Shown piece by piece: positions 24,889 to 34,563 of a DNA stretch of 64,000 nucleotides; positions within the stretch are counted from its first letter, which is position 1, and the number at the start of each line of letters is the position of its first letter. The stretch covers positions 1 through 64,000 of the forward strand of contig CAAFYU010000051.1 in assembly GCA_900767135.1 (NCBI GenBank), read 5' to 3'. A model generated the notes under the pieces. It was given only the letters and a program-made list of their open reading frames with translations. It searched no databases and was not told where the DNA came from. The translations under genes and the position numbers were made by a program. Source of the stretch: Candidatus Gastranaerophilales bacterium (GTDB lineage: Bacteria; Cyanobacteriota; Vampirovibrionia; Gastranaerophilales; Gastranaerophilaceae).

Positions 24889-27800
24889 TTAAATCAAATC
24901 TAACTTGCACAAGTGTTTATAGGCACAGTTTTTACATTCGCCATTTTTGTCTTCTTTTATCGGTGCAAATTCGAGGTTATGTATTTTTTCATAAGTTGAT
25001 TTTATTAAATTTTCAATATAATTCATATCTTCGTTAATCAAGTTTTTGTAAACATTTTTTGAATGGTTTTCAACATAAATCAATCCAACTTGTGAAACTT
25101 TTTTGCCGGTTGCTTTTTCAAATGCATATTTATAGAAGCATAGTTGGTTGAAATACCCTTCTCTATCTTGATTTGGGGCAACTTTTGTCGGAGTTACCGG
25201 GTGCCCTGTTTTGTAATCATATAATTCATAAGTTCCGTCAGAATTTTTTTCAATTCTGTCTATTTTTCCTGTCAAAAAGTCTTCACCTATCTGAACACCA
25301 TCAAATGTGTATTCAACTTCTGCAATTCTATCAATCGGTATTGAGGCAAAGTGTGGGTAATAACTTTCAAGCATTTCTCTTCCGGTTTTTTCAAATTTTT
25401 CTTTCATTTCCTCAGATGTAAATTTTGAGTTATTAAGCCCGTTTTGGAATTCTTGTTTAATCTCTTCGATTTCAGGATAATTTCCTGTTTGTTTTGCAAT
25501 TTTTGCGGCGTTTTCCAGTAGTTTGTGAATAATTGAGCCAAAGTTTGCATAATCCCAATCTGCATCTTCTACATTTACATCAAGAACTTTTACATAGAAA
25601 AATTTTCTTGGGCAAGCTAAATAATCATTCAATCTGCTTGGAGAAAGAACAATTTTTTTGACTCGTTCTTCAATTTCTGACTTGAACGCATTTTGATTAT
25701 CATAGACTTCTCTCGAAATACTTCTGACAAATTCTTTCGTAAAGTCGTCTTCATTGTATTCAAACTGTTGGCTGTCAAAATCATAGTTTGTAAAATCAGC
25801 AAGATATTTTGTAATTTGTTGAGTTTTCTTGTCGCACATATCTGCAAAAGATAAGCACAAGCTATGTTTTGCCCTTGTAATTCCGACAAACAAAAGCTTT
25901 ATCAGCTCTTTATCTTTTTTTTCTTGCACCTCTTCTTTGTCCAAAATCGGCTCTGTAATCAGCTTATATTCCCCTGCCATTCTAAAATCTTCCCAGTTTT
26001 TTGAAATTAAATTAGGCAAGTAAACATACTCAAATTCTCGCCCCTTTGAACCATGGTAAGTTGTCAATTGTACAGCATTTTGAATAAGTGAATCTTTATC
26101 CAAACAAATACTAATGTCATTATTTAAACAATCATCTAAATATTCCACGAAATCTTTTAAGCCGGTTGTTTGATTAATGCTTGAAAAATCGGTAGCTTCT
26201 GACAATATTTTTTTTATTCCCAACAAATTTTCACTTCTGTTCAACTCTGTCGCAAAGTAAAATTCTAAAATTCCTGTTCGATTTAAAATCTCTATAATTG
26301 TATTCCTTAAATTATTTGTAGCAGAATATTTTTGGAGATAGAAAAATGTATTTAAGAAATTTTCGATTTTTTCAGAATTTTCCCAATCTTTAAATCTTTT
26401 CATAATCGAAATAAAATCACTTGGTTTATCTTTTTTAAACAGTCTTTTTTCTTCTAAAATCTTATTGTAATCTTTTAAATCAATTTTAAACGGTTCAGAT
26501 AAAATTAGTCCAAAAAGCTTGTCACTGTTCAATAAATAATTATCAAGAGCTTTTAAATAAAAATAAACAATAATTGAAGATTTTATTGAAAAAATACTCT
26601 TTCCTTCATCTATTTGAAACGGAATATTTTTTGCCTTTAAAAGTTCTCCAAAAGTTTGTAATTCTTGACGTTTTTTAGCAATTATGGCAATTTGCGATAA
26701 CTCATTCGGGCAGTTTTCTGATTTAACGAGTTTTTCAATATCTTCAACAATATAATTAAATTCCTGAACGGTATCTCCAAATTGAAGACGTTTAATTTTT
26801 TTGTCTTTAACAATAACATCTTGATTTTTTGCGGTTAACTTTTTAGAAATATTTTTTTCTTTAAATTTTTGATTGTTTTCTAATCTGGAATTATCCTGTT
26901 TTATAACTTCATAACTAAAATCAAGAATTGATTGAGTTGAACGATTGTTTTCATTCAAACAAATTACTTTCGTTTCAGGATAGCGAAGAAGAAAGTTTTC
27001 AATATTGTCAATATTTGCACCTTGAAAACCGTAAATAATTTGATCATCATCACCTACAACCAAAATATTCTTTTCGTCATTTCCATCTAATAATTGAAAA
27101 ATAATTTCATTTTGCAAATCATTAGTATCTTGATATTCATCAACTAAAAAATATTTATATTTGTTTGAAACTTCTCTTAAAAAAAAGGTATCTTCTTCAA
27201 AAGCTGTTAGGACAAAATTTATCATATCAGAAAAATCAATCAAGTTATGAGAATGCATTTTGTCAGAATAAAGCTCGTACAAAGTCCAAAGTTCTTTCGC
27301 TTTTTCAATATTTGTCTTAATTTTTTCAATTTCTGCAAGTCGAGTTTTGTTACGTGTTTCACCTTTTGCAAGTCGTTCTTCTACCTCAATTTCAAGCAGT
27401 TTTATTCTTGGCATAAGATTTGTGTTAGTATTGATTTTTTCAAGATAATCTTCTTTGCTAATTCTTTGACTCTTTAATTTTTCAACATGAGCAATAAAAT
27501 CTTTTGCAAAGAAATACCGGTCTGCTCTGTTTGGAACAAAAAATTTTAAATTTGCTTCATCTATGCACTCTTTCATAATTTGAATTTTTTCTGTTTCAGT
27601 AATCAGTCGGACGCCGACGCCAAGAGAAAACTGTTGCGGATATAGTTTAATCACGTCGTTACAAAAAGAGTGATATGTATAAATATCAACAGAAGAGGCA
27701 AGAATTCCCATTTTTTTTGTCAAACGTTGTTTCATTTCTGTTGCAGCTGCATCAGAAAATGTTAAACACAAAATAGAACTTGGCTCTATACCTTGTGCCA

Positions 27801-27927
27801 GCATCTTTTCTATGCGTTGAATTAGGGTAAAAGTTTTACCTGTTCCGGGGCCGGCAAGTAGCATTATTTGCCCGTTTAAATTATCAATCGCTTCTTGTTG
27901 CTTTGCATTAGGTTTAATTCTAGCCAT
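24889..27927 (-). CDS. UvrD/AddA-type helicase fused to Cas4-like nuclease
   Basis: The 1012-residue protein is an SF1 helicase with a C-terminal PD-(D/E)XK nuclease. The helicase part has LLAGPGTGKT near residue 25 and VDEYQDTN near 263. A late QLTTYHGSKGREFEYVYLP (motif V) and LLFVGITRAKHSL (motif VI) follow. The nuclease part begins SRLNDYLACPRKFFY, with LTGKIDRIE and YDYKTG as catalytic residues. It closes with C-x2-C-x5-C, giving with the earlier Cys four ligands for an iron-sulfur cluster. Such fusions process DNA ends in repair. The start at 27927 has AGAGG before it. An AddB-like partner is not present. Confidence 0.88.
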   Translation of the reverse strand: MARIKPNAKQQEAIDNLNGQIMLLAGPGTGKTFTLIQRIEKMLAQGIEPSSILCLTFSDAAATEMKQRLTKKMGILASSVDIYTYHSFCNDVIKLYPQQFSLGVGVRLITETEKIQIMKECIDEANLKFFVPNRADRYFFAKDFIAHVEKLKSQRISKEDYLEKINTNTNLMPRIKLLEIEVEERLAKGETRNKTRLAEIEKIKTNIEKAKELWTLYELYSDKMHSHNLIDFSDMINFVLTAFEEDTFFLREVSNKYKYFLVDEYQDTNDLQNEIIFQLLDGNDEKNILVVGDDDQIIYGFQGANIDNIENFLLRYPETKVICLNENNRSTQSILDFSYEVIKQDNSRLENNQKFKEKNISKKLTAKNQDVIVKDKKIKRLQFGDTVQEFNYIVEDIEKLVKSENCPNELSQIAIIAKKRQELQTFGELLKAKNIPFQIDEGKSIFSIKSSIIVYFYLKALDNYLLNSDKLFGLILSEPFKIDLKDYNKILEEKRLFKKDKPSDFISIMKRFKDWENSEKIENFLNTFFYLQKYSATNNLRNTIIEILNRTGILEFYFATELNRSENLLGIKKILSEATDFSSINQTTGLKDFVEYLDDCLNNDISICLDKDSLIQNAVQLTTYHGSKGREFEYVYLPNLISKNWEDFRMAGEYKLITEPILDKEEVQEKKDKELIKLLFVGITRAKHSLCLSFADMCDKKTQQITKYLADFTNYDFDSQQFEYNEDDFTKEFVRSISREVYDNQNAFKSEIEERVKKIVLSPSRLNDYLACPRKFFYVKVLDVNVEDADWDYANFGSIIHKLLENAAKIAKQTGNYPEIEEIKQEFQNGLNNSKFTSEEMKEKFEKTGREMLESYYPHFASIPIDRIAEVEYTFDGVQIGEDFLTGKIDRIEKNSDGTYELYDYKTGHPVTPTKVAPNQDREGYFNQLCFYKYAFEKATGKKVSQVGLIYVENHSKNVYKNLINEDMNYIENLIKSTYEKIHNLEFAPIKEDKNGECKNCAYKHLCKLDLI

Positions 27928-28021
27928 TGTTTGCCTCTTTTTAAATAAATTATAACCAAATTGCACGACAATATTGGTCATACAATTTGGTTAAATGTAA
28001 TGTTTTAGAAATTTTTGCGGT

Positions 28022-28975
28022 TTAGTTTTCGATTAACAAACTTGCACCGATTACACCGGCAGTATTTCCGAGTTCAGCCGGAACAATTTCAACAGCAGAG
28101 CCGGCAATTTTCATTGCACGTTTTTTCAACATTTCTTTCATTGGAGCAAGCAAATAATCTCCTGCGTCAGCAACTCCGCCACCTACAATAATTTTTTCTG
28201 GATTTAATAAATTTACAACACTAGCCATTCCAAAACCAATGTATTCACCCATCTTTGAAAAAATTCTCTGAGCGACAGGATCGCCGGCGTTAGCTGCTTT
28301 GCAAACAATGAATGGAGTTATAGGAGCTCCATTTGCAATTTCTCTAAATTTTGCGGATTTCCCACCTTTAATATACTCTTCTGCCATTGCAACAATTGAA
28401 GGGCCTGACGCAAACGCTTCCAAACAGCCTTCATCACCACAACCACAAAGAGGTCCGTCATTCATTTGAAGTTTGATGTGTCCAATTTCTCCGGCAGCGT
28501 TTGAAGCTCCACGAACAAGCTTTCCATTGATAATCAATCCTGACCCGATACCTGTACCAACAGTAATGCAAATCAAGTTTTCGCAACCTTTTCCGGCACC
28601 ATAGTTAAGTTCACCTAATGCTGCACATCTGACATCGTTGTCTACACGAGTTGGGATATGAAATTCATCTTCGATAAGTTTTGCAATCGGAATTTCAACC
28701 CACCCCGGAATATTTGGAGTATTTCTTACAATTCCTGTTTTATAATCAACTTGTCCCGGAAATCCAAAACCAATGCCTTCTATGTCTTTTGCATCAAGCT
28801 TTGTTTCCTTCAAAAGATCGCGTATTGCTTGTTTAATATTCTCAACAGTATATTCATAACCCATTTCTGCACGAGTCGGAACAGAATTTGAATACTTAAT
28901 TTGCCCTTTATCATCTACTAATGCTAATTTTACATTTGTACCACCGACGTCAATACCAATTCTATTTTTAACCAT
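28022..28975 (-). CDS. glk: ROK-family glucokinase
   Basis: The 317-residue ROK protein has the ATP-binding GIDVGGTNVKLALVD at the start and the sugar-binding GEIGHIKL. The zinc motif GPLCGCGDEGCLEAFASG is the family signature. No helix-turn-helix precedes it, so it is a kinase rather than a repressor. It most likely phosphorylates glucose to glucose-6-phosphate, although other hexoses or N-acetyl sugars are possible. GGGAGAG precedes the ATG at 28975. It is divergent from purB. Confidence 0.85.
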   Translation of the reverse strand: MVKNRIGIDVGGTNVKLALVDDKGQIKYSNSVPTRAEMGYEYTVENIKQAIRDLLKETKLDAKDIEGIGFGFPGQVDYKTGIVRNTPNIPGWVEIPIAKLIEDEFHIPTRVDNDVRCAALGELNYGAGKGCENLICITVGTGIGSGLIINGKLVRGASNAAGEIGHIKLQMNDGPLCGCGDEGCLEAFASGPSIVAMAEEYIKGGKSAKFREIANGAPITPFIVCKAANAGDPVAQRIFSKMGEYIGFGMASVVNLLNPEKIIVGGGVADAGDYLLAPMKEMLKKRAMKIAGSAVEIVPAELGNTAGVIGASLLIEN

Positions 28976-29052
28976 AATTTCTCTCCCTCTTAAATAATAA
29001 AAACATTGTAGCATAAACAAGATTGCAATATCTTATTCTCAAATATTCATGC

Positions 29053-29058
29053 TATAAT
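29053..29058 (+). promoter_or_regulatory. -10 box of a predicted leaderless purB transcript
   Basis: TGC precedes TATAAT (extended -10), followed by exactly 6 bases and the ATG at 29065; no Shine-Dalgarno sequence. Confidence 0.65.
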
Positions 29059-29064
29059 AAAGCT

Positions 29065-30369
29065 ATGATTGATAGATATTCACGTGAAGAAATGAAAAAA
29101 ATCTGGGATTTGAATTCGAAATTTCAGTATTATTTAGATGTAGAAATTGCTGTTGCAGAAGCTTATGCGGATTTAGGCACATTCCCAAAAGAAGATATTG
29201 AAGAGTTGAAGAAAAAAGCGACTTTCAATCTTGAAAGAATTGACGAAATAGAAGCGGAAGTTAAACACGATGTAATCGCTTTTTTGACTTGCGTAAACGA
29301 AAGTCTGGGCGATTTGGCAAAGTATATGCATGTTGGAATGACAAGTTCTGATGTGATTGATACCGCTTTTGCTCTACAAATTCAAGATAGCGGAAAAATT
29401 ATTCTAAAAGATTTAGATGAAACAATTCAATCTATGAAAGACTTGGCAAACGAACACAGAGAAACCGTTTGTATAGGACGCTCGCATGGTGTTCATGCCG
29501 AAATTATGACATTTGGAGTTAAGGTTTGTAATTGGATTGATATTTTGGAACGCCAAAGGGCAAATTTTATTCACGCTTTAAATGAAATTAAAGTCGGGCA
29601 AATTTCTGGCCCTGTCGGAACTTATAGTAATATTTCGCCGGAAGTGGAAGCAATTACTTGCAAAAAACTGGGACTCGTTCCTGCAAGAATTTCAACACAA
29701 ATTATCGCAAGGGATTATCACGCATATTTTATGCAATCATTATCCTTAATCGCAAGTGTTATTGAACAATTTGCAACAGAAATCAGGCACTTGCAAAGAA
29801 CGGAAGTTTTGGAAGTCGAAGAAGGTTTTGGCAAAAACCAAAAAGGTTCTTCCGCAATGCCACACAAGAAAAATCCTGTTTTGTCGGAAAATCTATGCGG
29901 TCTTGCTCGTGTTATTCGTGCAAATTCAATTGTTGCGTTGGAAAATATTCCACTCTGGCATGAAAGAGATATTTCTCACAGTTCTGCCGAAAGAATTATT
30001 TTCCCTGATAGCTTAACTTTGGTTGATTTTATGCTTAACAGATTTAACGGAATTGTTAAAAATCTCGTTGTACATGAAAAAAATATGCTTAAAAATACGA
30101 ACAAATTTGGCGGAATTGTTTACTCTCAAAGGGTTCTGTTAAAGCTGATTGAAAAAGGATTAACTCGTGAAGATGCTTATAGATTGGTGCAAAGAAATGC
30201 TCTTGACGCCTTTGAAAACGATGGGGATTTTAGAGTAAATTTATTAAACGACAAAGATGTTGAAAAACTTTTGACTCCAATGGAAATAGATGAAATATTT
30301 AGTAAAGAAGACTTTTTGAAAAATATTAACAAGATATATTCAAGAGTCTTAGACGAAAATAAAAATTAA
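29065..30369 (+). CDS. purB: Adenylosuccinate lyase
   Basis: PurB releases fumarate from SAICAR and from adenylosuccinate in purine synthesis. The 434 residues include HDVIAFLTCV, the MTSSDVIDTAFALQ helix and GRSHGVHAEIMTFG. The flexible signature loop GSSAMPHKKNPVLSEN carries the catalytic Ser. The frame starts at 29023, but the ATG at 29065 gives the family N-terminus MIDRYSREEMKKIW and sits 6 bases after TATAAT. It is monocistronic. Confidence 0.96.
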   Translation: MIDRYSREEMKKIWDLNSKFQYYLDVEIAVAEAYADLGTFPKEDIEELKKKATFNLERIDEIEAEVKHDVIAFLTCVNESLGDLAKYMHVGMTSSDVIDTAFALQIQDSGKIILKDLDETIQSMKDLANEHRETVCIGRSHGVHAEIMTFGVKVCNWIDILERQRANFIHALNEIKVGQISGPVGTYSNISPEVEAITCKKLGLVPARISTQIIARDYHAYFMQSLSLIASVIEQFATEIRHLQRTEVLEVEEGFGKNQKGSSAMPHKKNPVLSENLCGLARVIRANSIVALENIPLWHERDISHSSAERIIFPDSLTLVDFMLNRFNGIVKNLVVHEKNMLKNTNKFGGIVYSQRVLLKLIEKGLTREDAYRLVQRNALDAFENDGDFRVNLLNDKDVEKLLTPMEIDEIFSKEDFLKNINKIYSRVLDENKN

Positions 30370-30467
30370 AAAAATAGGAATAATTCCTACTTTACAAAAA
30401 TAATTTTTTATTGTAGTATTGAGCATGTGAAAAAGCTAATTTTTTAATATAAGAAAGGTGGTAAAAA

Positions 30468-31010
30468 ATGGCTAAATTTGTATGTACAGTATGCGGTTGG
30501 TCAACCGAAAGTGATAAAGCTCCTGAAAGATGTCCTTTATGTGGAGCAACTACATTCAAGGAAATTAATACAGCAGAAGGAAAAGTTTATGCTTGCGAAC
30601 ATAAAGTTGGCGACGGAAAAGTTGAAGATAAAGAAGTAATGGACGGTTTGAGAGCTCATTTCTCAGGCGAATGTACAGAAGTTGGTATGTATCTTGCAAT
30701 GTCAAGAGTTGCTGAAAGAGAAGGATATCCGGAAGTTGCAGAAGCATATAAAAGATATGCGTTTGAAGAAGCAGAACATGCTGCAAAATTTGCAGAATTG
30801 TTGGGTGAAGTAGTTACAGATTCAACAAAGAAAAACCTAGAAATGCGTGCAGAAGCAGAACAAGGTGCTTGCGAAGGCAAATTGGCAATTGCAAGACGTG
30901 CAAAAGAATTGGGTTATGATGCAATTCACGACACAGTTCACGAGATGGCAAAAGATGAAGCTCGCCATGGTAAAGGTTTTGATGGCTTGTTAAAAAGATA
31001 TTTTTCATAG
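30468..31010 (+). CDS. Reverse rubrerythrin
   Basis: This 180-residue non-haem iron protein removes hydrogen peroxide in anaerobes. The rubredoxin-type C-x-x-C-G ... C-P-L-C-G site is at the N-terminus (residues about 6-26) and the ferritin-like diiron domain follows. That is the reverse of classical rubrerythrin and is typical of strict anaerobes. The diiron ligands are in FSGECTEVGMYLAM, FEEAEHAAKF, EQGACEGK and KDEARHGK. AAAGGTGG lies 6 bases before the ATG. It is monocistronic with a strong terminator. Confidence 0.93.
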   Translation: MAKFVCTVCGWSTESDKAPERCPLCGATTFKEINTAEGKVYACEHKVGDGKVEDKEVMDGLRAHFSGECTEVGMYLAMSRVAEREGYPEVAEAYKRYAFEEAEHAAKFAELLGEVVTDSTKKNLEMRAEAEQGACEGKLAIARRAKELGYDAIHDTVHEMAKDEARHGKGFDGLLKRYFS

Positions 31011-31018
31011 TATTTAAT

Positions 31019-31050
31019 GACTCCGGATTTCGATCCGGAGTCTATTTTTT
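31019..31050 (+). terminator. Intrinsic terminator after rubrerythrin
   Basis: GACTCCGGAT pairs with ATCCGGAGTC around a TTCG tetraloop, then a T-rich run. Confidence 0.92.
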
Positions 31051-31086
31051 AGCTTTGCGACAGGTGAAGCGGTTAGGGGGGGGAAA

Positions 31087-31130
31087 GACGATAGGACGTT
31101 AAGACGATAAGGCGATAAGTTCGTATCGGG
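31087..31130. repeat. Octamer repeat GACGATAA with GTTCGTATC core, copy 2
   Basis: GACGATAG, GACGTTAA, GACGATAA, GGCGATAA, then GTTCGTATCGGGG. It differs from the 23981 copy by a few bases. It lies in a gene-free gap, 31011-31358, that holds only repeats and hairpins. Confidence 0.7.
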
Positions 31131-31176
31131 GAAAGTTAATTAATGCTCGTTCCTCGCTCAAATACTTTTAACTAAT

Positions 31177-31260
31177 ATATGAGGTATGAACAAATGTTGT
31201 CACAAAGGGCTACGTGCGTAAAACTCTCCACCAAAATATGAGGTATGGACGAATATTGTT
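31177..31260. repeat. Imperfect direct repeat of about 25 bases
   Basis: ATATGAGGTATGAACAAATG (31177) recurs as ATATGAGGTATGGACGAATA (31236), with a 59-base period. Confidence 0.6.
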
Positions 31261-31295
31261 GCAGGGTGGAATTGGCACTTCGTGCCAAGAAAAAT

Positions 31296-31316
31296 AGTCG
31301 GATAGATTATCCGACT
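31296..31316 (-). terminator. Terminator for the 31359-31874 gene
   Basis: AGTCGGATA pairs with TATCCGACT around GAT, followed on the minus strand by ATTTTT. A second small hairpin (TTGGCAC/GTGCCAA, 31272-31288) lies next to it. Confidence 0.7.
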
Positions 31317-31358
31317 TTATATTTTTTGGTGAAAAAATATAATAATTAGAAGCTTTTA

Positions 31359-31874
31359 TTAAACATTTTTCTCTTTAAAAATATTGTGAGCAAATCCGGC
31401 AAAAAATCCTACTCCTGCACCGGCAACGACAAATGGTACAGTCGGTCTGATATCTTTCAGCATTCTATAATATGCTTTTCCGAATTTTTTTGTAAGCTGA
31501 GAAGAAACTGCATTAACATCTCTGATAATTCCACGAAACTCTTTTCCGGCTGCTGAATTTTCGCCACCAAGAGCAGCTAATTTTGTTTCAAGGCTTTTTT
31601 GTGTAAATGCGTCTTTGTCTTTGGATTCAATCATTTTTACAAACATATCTTGTGCAGAAGTTTTTATTCCTGCTTTGTGGAACTCAGCAACTTTTGCCTT
31701 GTTGGTAATTTTACGACAATAATTAATTATTGCTTTTTTATCAACTATTTTTTCTTGGGGAGTAACTGGTGTTAAGTCTTTTGCTATATAGCCTAATGCA
31801 CCGCCCGCCACTGTTGATGCCGTAACTGAATAAAGTCCTGAATTATTTTCATGTCCTACTGCTCTTACTGTCAT
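31359..31874 (-). CDS. Unknown 171-residue protein with Gly/Ala-rich ends
   Basis: Two Gly/Ala-rich, membrane-compatible segments (about 14-31, VTASTVAGGALGYIA, and about 146-165, VPFVVAGAGVGFFAG) flank a basic helical middle. There is no classical signal peptide. AAGGTGA lies before the ATG. The upstream leader holds a small hairpin (CAAACC/GGTTTG near 31926-31941), and a TATAAT-containing promoter lies near 31955. Gut Melainabacteria often have such small lineage-specific membrane-associated proteins. The function is not recognised. Confidence 0.55.
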   Translation of the reverse strand: MTVRAVGHENNSGLYSVTASTVAGGALGYIAKDLTPVTPQEKIVDKKAIINYCRKITNKAKVAEFHKAGIKTSAQDMFVKMIESKDKDAFTQKSLETKLAALGGENSAAGKEFRGIIRDVNAVSSQLTKKFGKAYYRMLKDIRPTVPFVVAGAGVGFFAGFAHNIFKEKNV

Positions 31875-32056
31875 AACTAATCACCTTCTCTCAATTAGTT
31901 CCTCGTAACACACTCATGTCAAATGGTCAAACCATAAAGGTTTGGCTTATGACTGAATTATAGCAGATTTACACTTAAATATTTTGAACGTCAATCCCGT
32001 AAAAACGACATGGCTCAAAACTGAGTAATTAAATCTATGGGGATTATAACCGATTA

Positions 32057-33088
32057 CTATTTTTTTGTCAAGGCTTTAATGAAGTTTAATAACAGCATTA
32101 TTACAACCAAAACGGCTATACAAACAAAGTAATGAATTATTGTTTCTGAACCCATAAATAGTGATGCCAGAGCTCCTGCAATAATTGCAACTGAGGTTAA
32201 AATTACAACAGTTTTCTTTTGAGAAAAGCCTGCGTGGAGCAATTTATGGTGAATATGTTCTGCATCAGCCACAAACGGTGATTTACCTTTTGCAATTCTT
32301 CTTAGAGATGAAAAAGTTATGTCCATAATCGGAACTGCAAGAACCAAGAACGGCAATAGAATTGCAAGAGTTGCAGCTTTCATAACCCCTGTGATTGAGA
32401 TTGTTGCTAGCAAAAAGCCTGAGAATAGAGCACCGCTGTCGCCCATAAAGATTTTTGCTGGGTTGAAGTTGTATGTCAAAAACGCGAGCATTGAACCGGC
32501 TAGGATAAATCCGATTAGTGCACTGATTGGGTTTGGAGGAGTCATTGCAACGGCAATTATGGCAAGGGTTACAGCATTTACAGTAACAACAGAACCTGCA
32601 AGCCCGTCAACTCCGTCTATAAAGTTAAGCGCATTAGAAATTCCGACAATCCACAACATTGTAATTGGGTATGAGAAAATTCCAATGTCACCGATAAACG
32701 GTACATTGTTAATTTGTACGCCGAGTAAGTAAACAAGGGTTGCGATTGCGACTTGAAGGAAGAGTTTGAATTTTGCATCAAGGTTGTAAATATCATCTAC
32801 AAGTCCAAGTAAGAACATCAAAGAACCGCCGAGCAAAATTCCCGAAAGAAGATTTCCTGACGGATAATAGCTCATAAACACAAGGCACAAGAACGTTAGC
32901 ATTGTACTTGTCCAAATCGCAACACCGCCAATTCTCGAAATCGGGTGCGTGTGGATTTTTCTGGCGTTTGGCATGTCAACCAAACCTTCTTTTTTAGAAA
33001 AACTGATAACCATTGGAACCAAGCATACTCCAATCAGGTACGCAATAATTGTTCCAAGTATATGTGCATGTGTTAGTTTTATTAGCAT
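32057..33088 (-). CDS. wecA: Undecaprenyl-phosphate GlcNAc-1-P transferase (WecA/TagO)
   Basis: This integral membrane enzyme moves a sugar-1-phosphate, usually GlcNAc-1-P, onto undecaprenyl phosphate. It is the first step for O-antigen, teichoic-acid-like or other envelope glycans. The 343 residues form about ten helices. Family motifs are seen on the cytoplasmic loops: ARKIHTHPISRIGG, GLVDDIYNLDAKFK, NFIDGVDGLAG, FMGDSGALF and the late DAEHIHHKLL. The pattern fits WecA/TagO better than MraY. It is downstream of glyA on the same strand, separated by a repeat element. Confidence 0.9.
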   Translation of the reverse strand: MLIKLTHAHILGTIIAYLIGVCLVPMVISFSKKEGLVDMPNARKIHTHPISRIGGVAIWTSTMLTFLCLVFMSYYPSGNLLSGILLGGSLMFLLGLVDDIYNLDAKFKLFLQVAIATLVYLLGVQINNVPFIGDIGIFSYPITMLWIVGISNALNFIDGVDGLAGSVVTVNAVTLAIIAVAMTPPNPISALIGFILAGSMLAFLTYNFNPAKIFMGDSGALFSGFLLATISITGVMKAATLAILLPFLVLAVPIMDITFSSLRRIAKGKSPFVADAEHIHHKLLHAGFSQKKTVVILTSVAIIAGALASLFMGSETIIHYFVCIAVLVVIMLLLNFIKALTKK

Positions 33089-33102
33089 GATTGTTCCTTT
33101 TT

Positions 33103-33215
33103 TGGTGAATAGTGAATGGTGAGTAGTAAATAGTTCATTTAGTTCGCTTCGCTCAATATATATATTTTAGTGCGTAGCACCGAAAAGAACTACTCACCAC
33201 TCACTTTTCACTACT
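33103..33215. repeat. Stop-codon-linked inverted repeat element, copy 4
   Basis: The left arm is GTGAATA, GTGAATG, GTGAGTA, GTAAATA, GTTC. The middle holds TTAGTTCGCTTCGCTCAA, the same core as copy 1 in the other orientation. The right arm is CTACTCACCACTCACTTTTC. The TAG of glyA lies inside the right arm. Confidence 0.75.
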
Positions 33216-34449
33216 TGTATATCGGATATTTCTTACAAAGTTTCAAAGCACGTTCTTTGAGTTTTTGTAGTTCTTCTTCATTATCAGACGAAAGTATCGC
33301 AGATGCAATAATTTTTGCAACTTCTTTCATATCGTCCTCTTTGAAGCCTCTTGTTGTCACAGCCGGAACGCCAAGTCTGATTCCGCTTGTTACAAACGGG
33401 CTTTGCGGATCGTTCGGTACGGTGTTTTTATTTGCTGTAATTCCAACGGTTTCCAAAACATTTGCCATATCTTTGCCGGTTTTGCCTGTTTTACGCAAAT
33501 CGAGAGTCATCAAGTGATTTTCTGTCATTCCGCCAACGATGTCCATGCCTTCATCAATAAGGCCTTGTGCCAAAGCTTTTGCGTTCTTCAAAATTTGTTC
33601 TGCATAAGTTTTAAACTCAGGTTTTGAAGCTTCTAAAAGTGCAACTGCTTTACCTGCAATGATGTGTTCCAAAGGCCCGCCTTGCATTCCCGGAAAGATT
33701 GCTTTGTCTATAATTTGTGCGAATTCTTCATCACACATTGTAATTCCACCACGAGGGCCTCTTAGAGATTTGTGAGTTGTAGTTGTTACAAAATGAGCAT
33801 GACCAGCCGGTGATGGGTGAAGTCCGGTTGCAACAAGCCCAGCTATGTGAGCGATGTCTGCAAGTAAGTATGCACCAATTTCGTCTGCAATTTCTCTAAA
33901 CTTTTTAAAATCAATAATTTTTGAATAGTTACTTGCACCACAAATTATTAATTTTGGTTTGTGTTCATGTGCCATTTGACGTACGTTTTCGTAATCAATG
34001 TTGCCATTTTCATCTACACCATAGCTTTTTACGTCAAAATAAAGTCCTGAAAAGTTTACGGGAGAACCATGTGAGAGGTGTCCACCATTTGACAAATCCA
34101 TACCGAGGACTTTATCACCCGGTTTTAAAACTGCCATAAACACAGCCATATTTGCCTGTGCCCCGCTGTGTGGCTGAACATTTGCGTGATCCATGTGGAA
34201 AAGTTCGCAAGCTCTTTTTTGAGCAAGTTCTTCAATTACGTCAACGTGTTCGCAACCGTTGTAAAAACGTTTGTGTGGCTTGCCTTCTGCATATTTGTTT
34301 GTCAAAACACTGCCACAAGCTTCCATTACGGCCTCTGATGTAATGTTTTCACTTGCGATTAATTCAATTGTGTTTTGCTGTCTTTCAAATTCTTTTTCTA
34401 TTGCCTGAGCAACTTGTGGATCTGTATTTTTTAAATGTTCTAAATGCAT
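33211..34449 (-). CDS. glyA: Serine hydroxymethyltransferase
   Basis: GlyA interconverts serine and glycine with tetrahydrofolate, using pyridoxal phosphate. The 412-residue length is typical. The protein shows ASENITSEAV, the cofactor Lys in VTTTTHKSLRGPRGG (near residue 231), and NVQPHSGAQAN. I start at MHLEHLKNT, where AGAGG lies 5 bases upstream. The stop codon falls inside a repeat arm, so the last residues PIYK may have been set by that insertion. Confidence 0.96.
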   Translation of the reverse strand: MHLEHLKNTDPQVAQAIEKEFERQQNTIELIASENITSEAVMEACGSVLTNKYAEGKPHKRFYNGCEHVDVIEELAQKRACELFHMDHANVQPHSGAQANMAVFMAVLKPGDKVLGMDLSNGGHLSHGSPVNFSGLYFDVKSYGVDENGNIDYENVRQMAHEHKPKLIICGASNYSKIIDFKKFREIADEIGAYLLADIAHIAGLVATGLHPSPAGHAHFVTTTTHKSLRGPRGGITMCDEEFAQIIDKAIFPGMQGGPLEHIIAGKAVALLEASKPEFKTYAEQILKNAKALAQGLIDEGMDIVGGMTENHLMTLDLRKTGKTGKDMANVLETVGITANKNTVPNDPQSPFVTSGIRLGVPAVTTRGFKEDDMKEVAKIIASAILSSDNEEELQKLKERALKLCKKYPIYK

Positions 34450-34551
34450 TATTACCTCTCTTCCCAATAAATTATAAGCAAAAAAAAATGCAATGACAAC
34501 TTGTTAAGATTTTGATAAAGATGGAGTATTTACATATTTGTCAATTCGCCA

Positions 34552-34557
34552 TAAAAT
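34552..34557 (+). promoter_or_regulatory. -10 box of a predicted leaderless hydF transcript
   Basis: TAAAAT lies exactly 6 bases before the ATG at 34564; no Shine-Dalgarno sequence. Confidence 0.5.
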
Positions 34558-34563
34558 ATCGGT

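Noticed and set aside
24889..27927. Stand-alone Cas4 or CRISPR-linked helicase
   Set aside because: The nuclease domain is fused to an SF1 helicase and no CRISPR genes are near; a repair role is simpler.
32319..32732. Plus-strand frame of 137 residues inside wecA
   Set aside because: It is the antisense shadow of a clearly conserved membrane enzyme.
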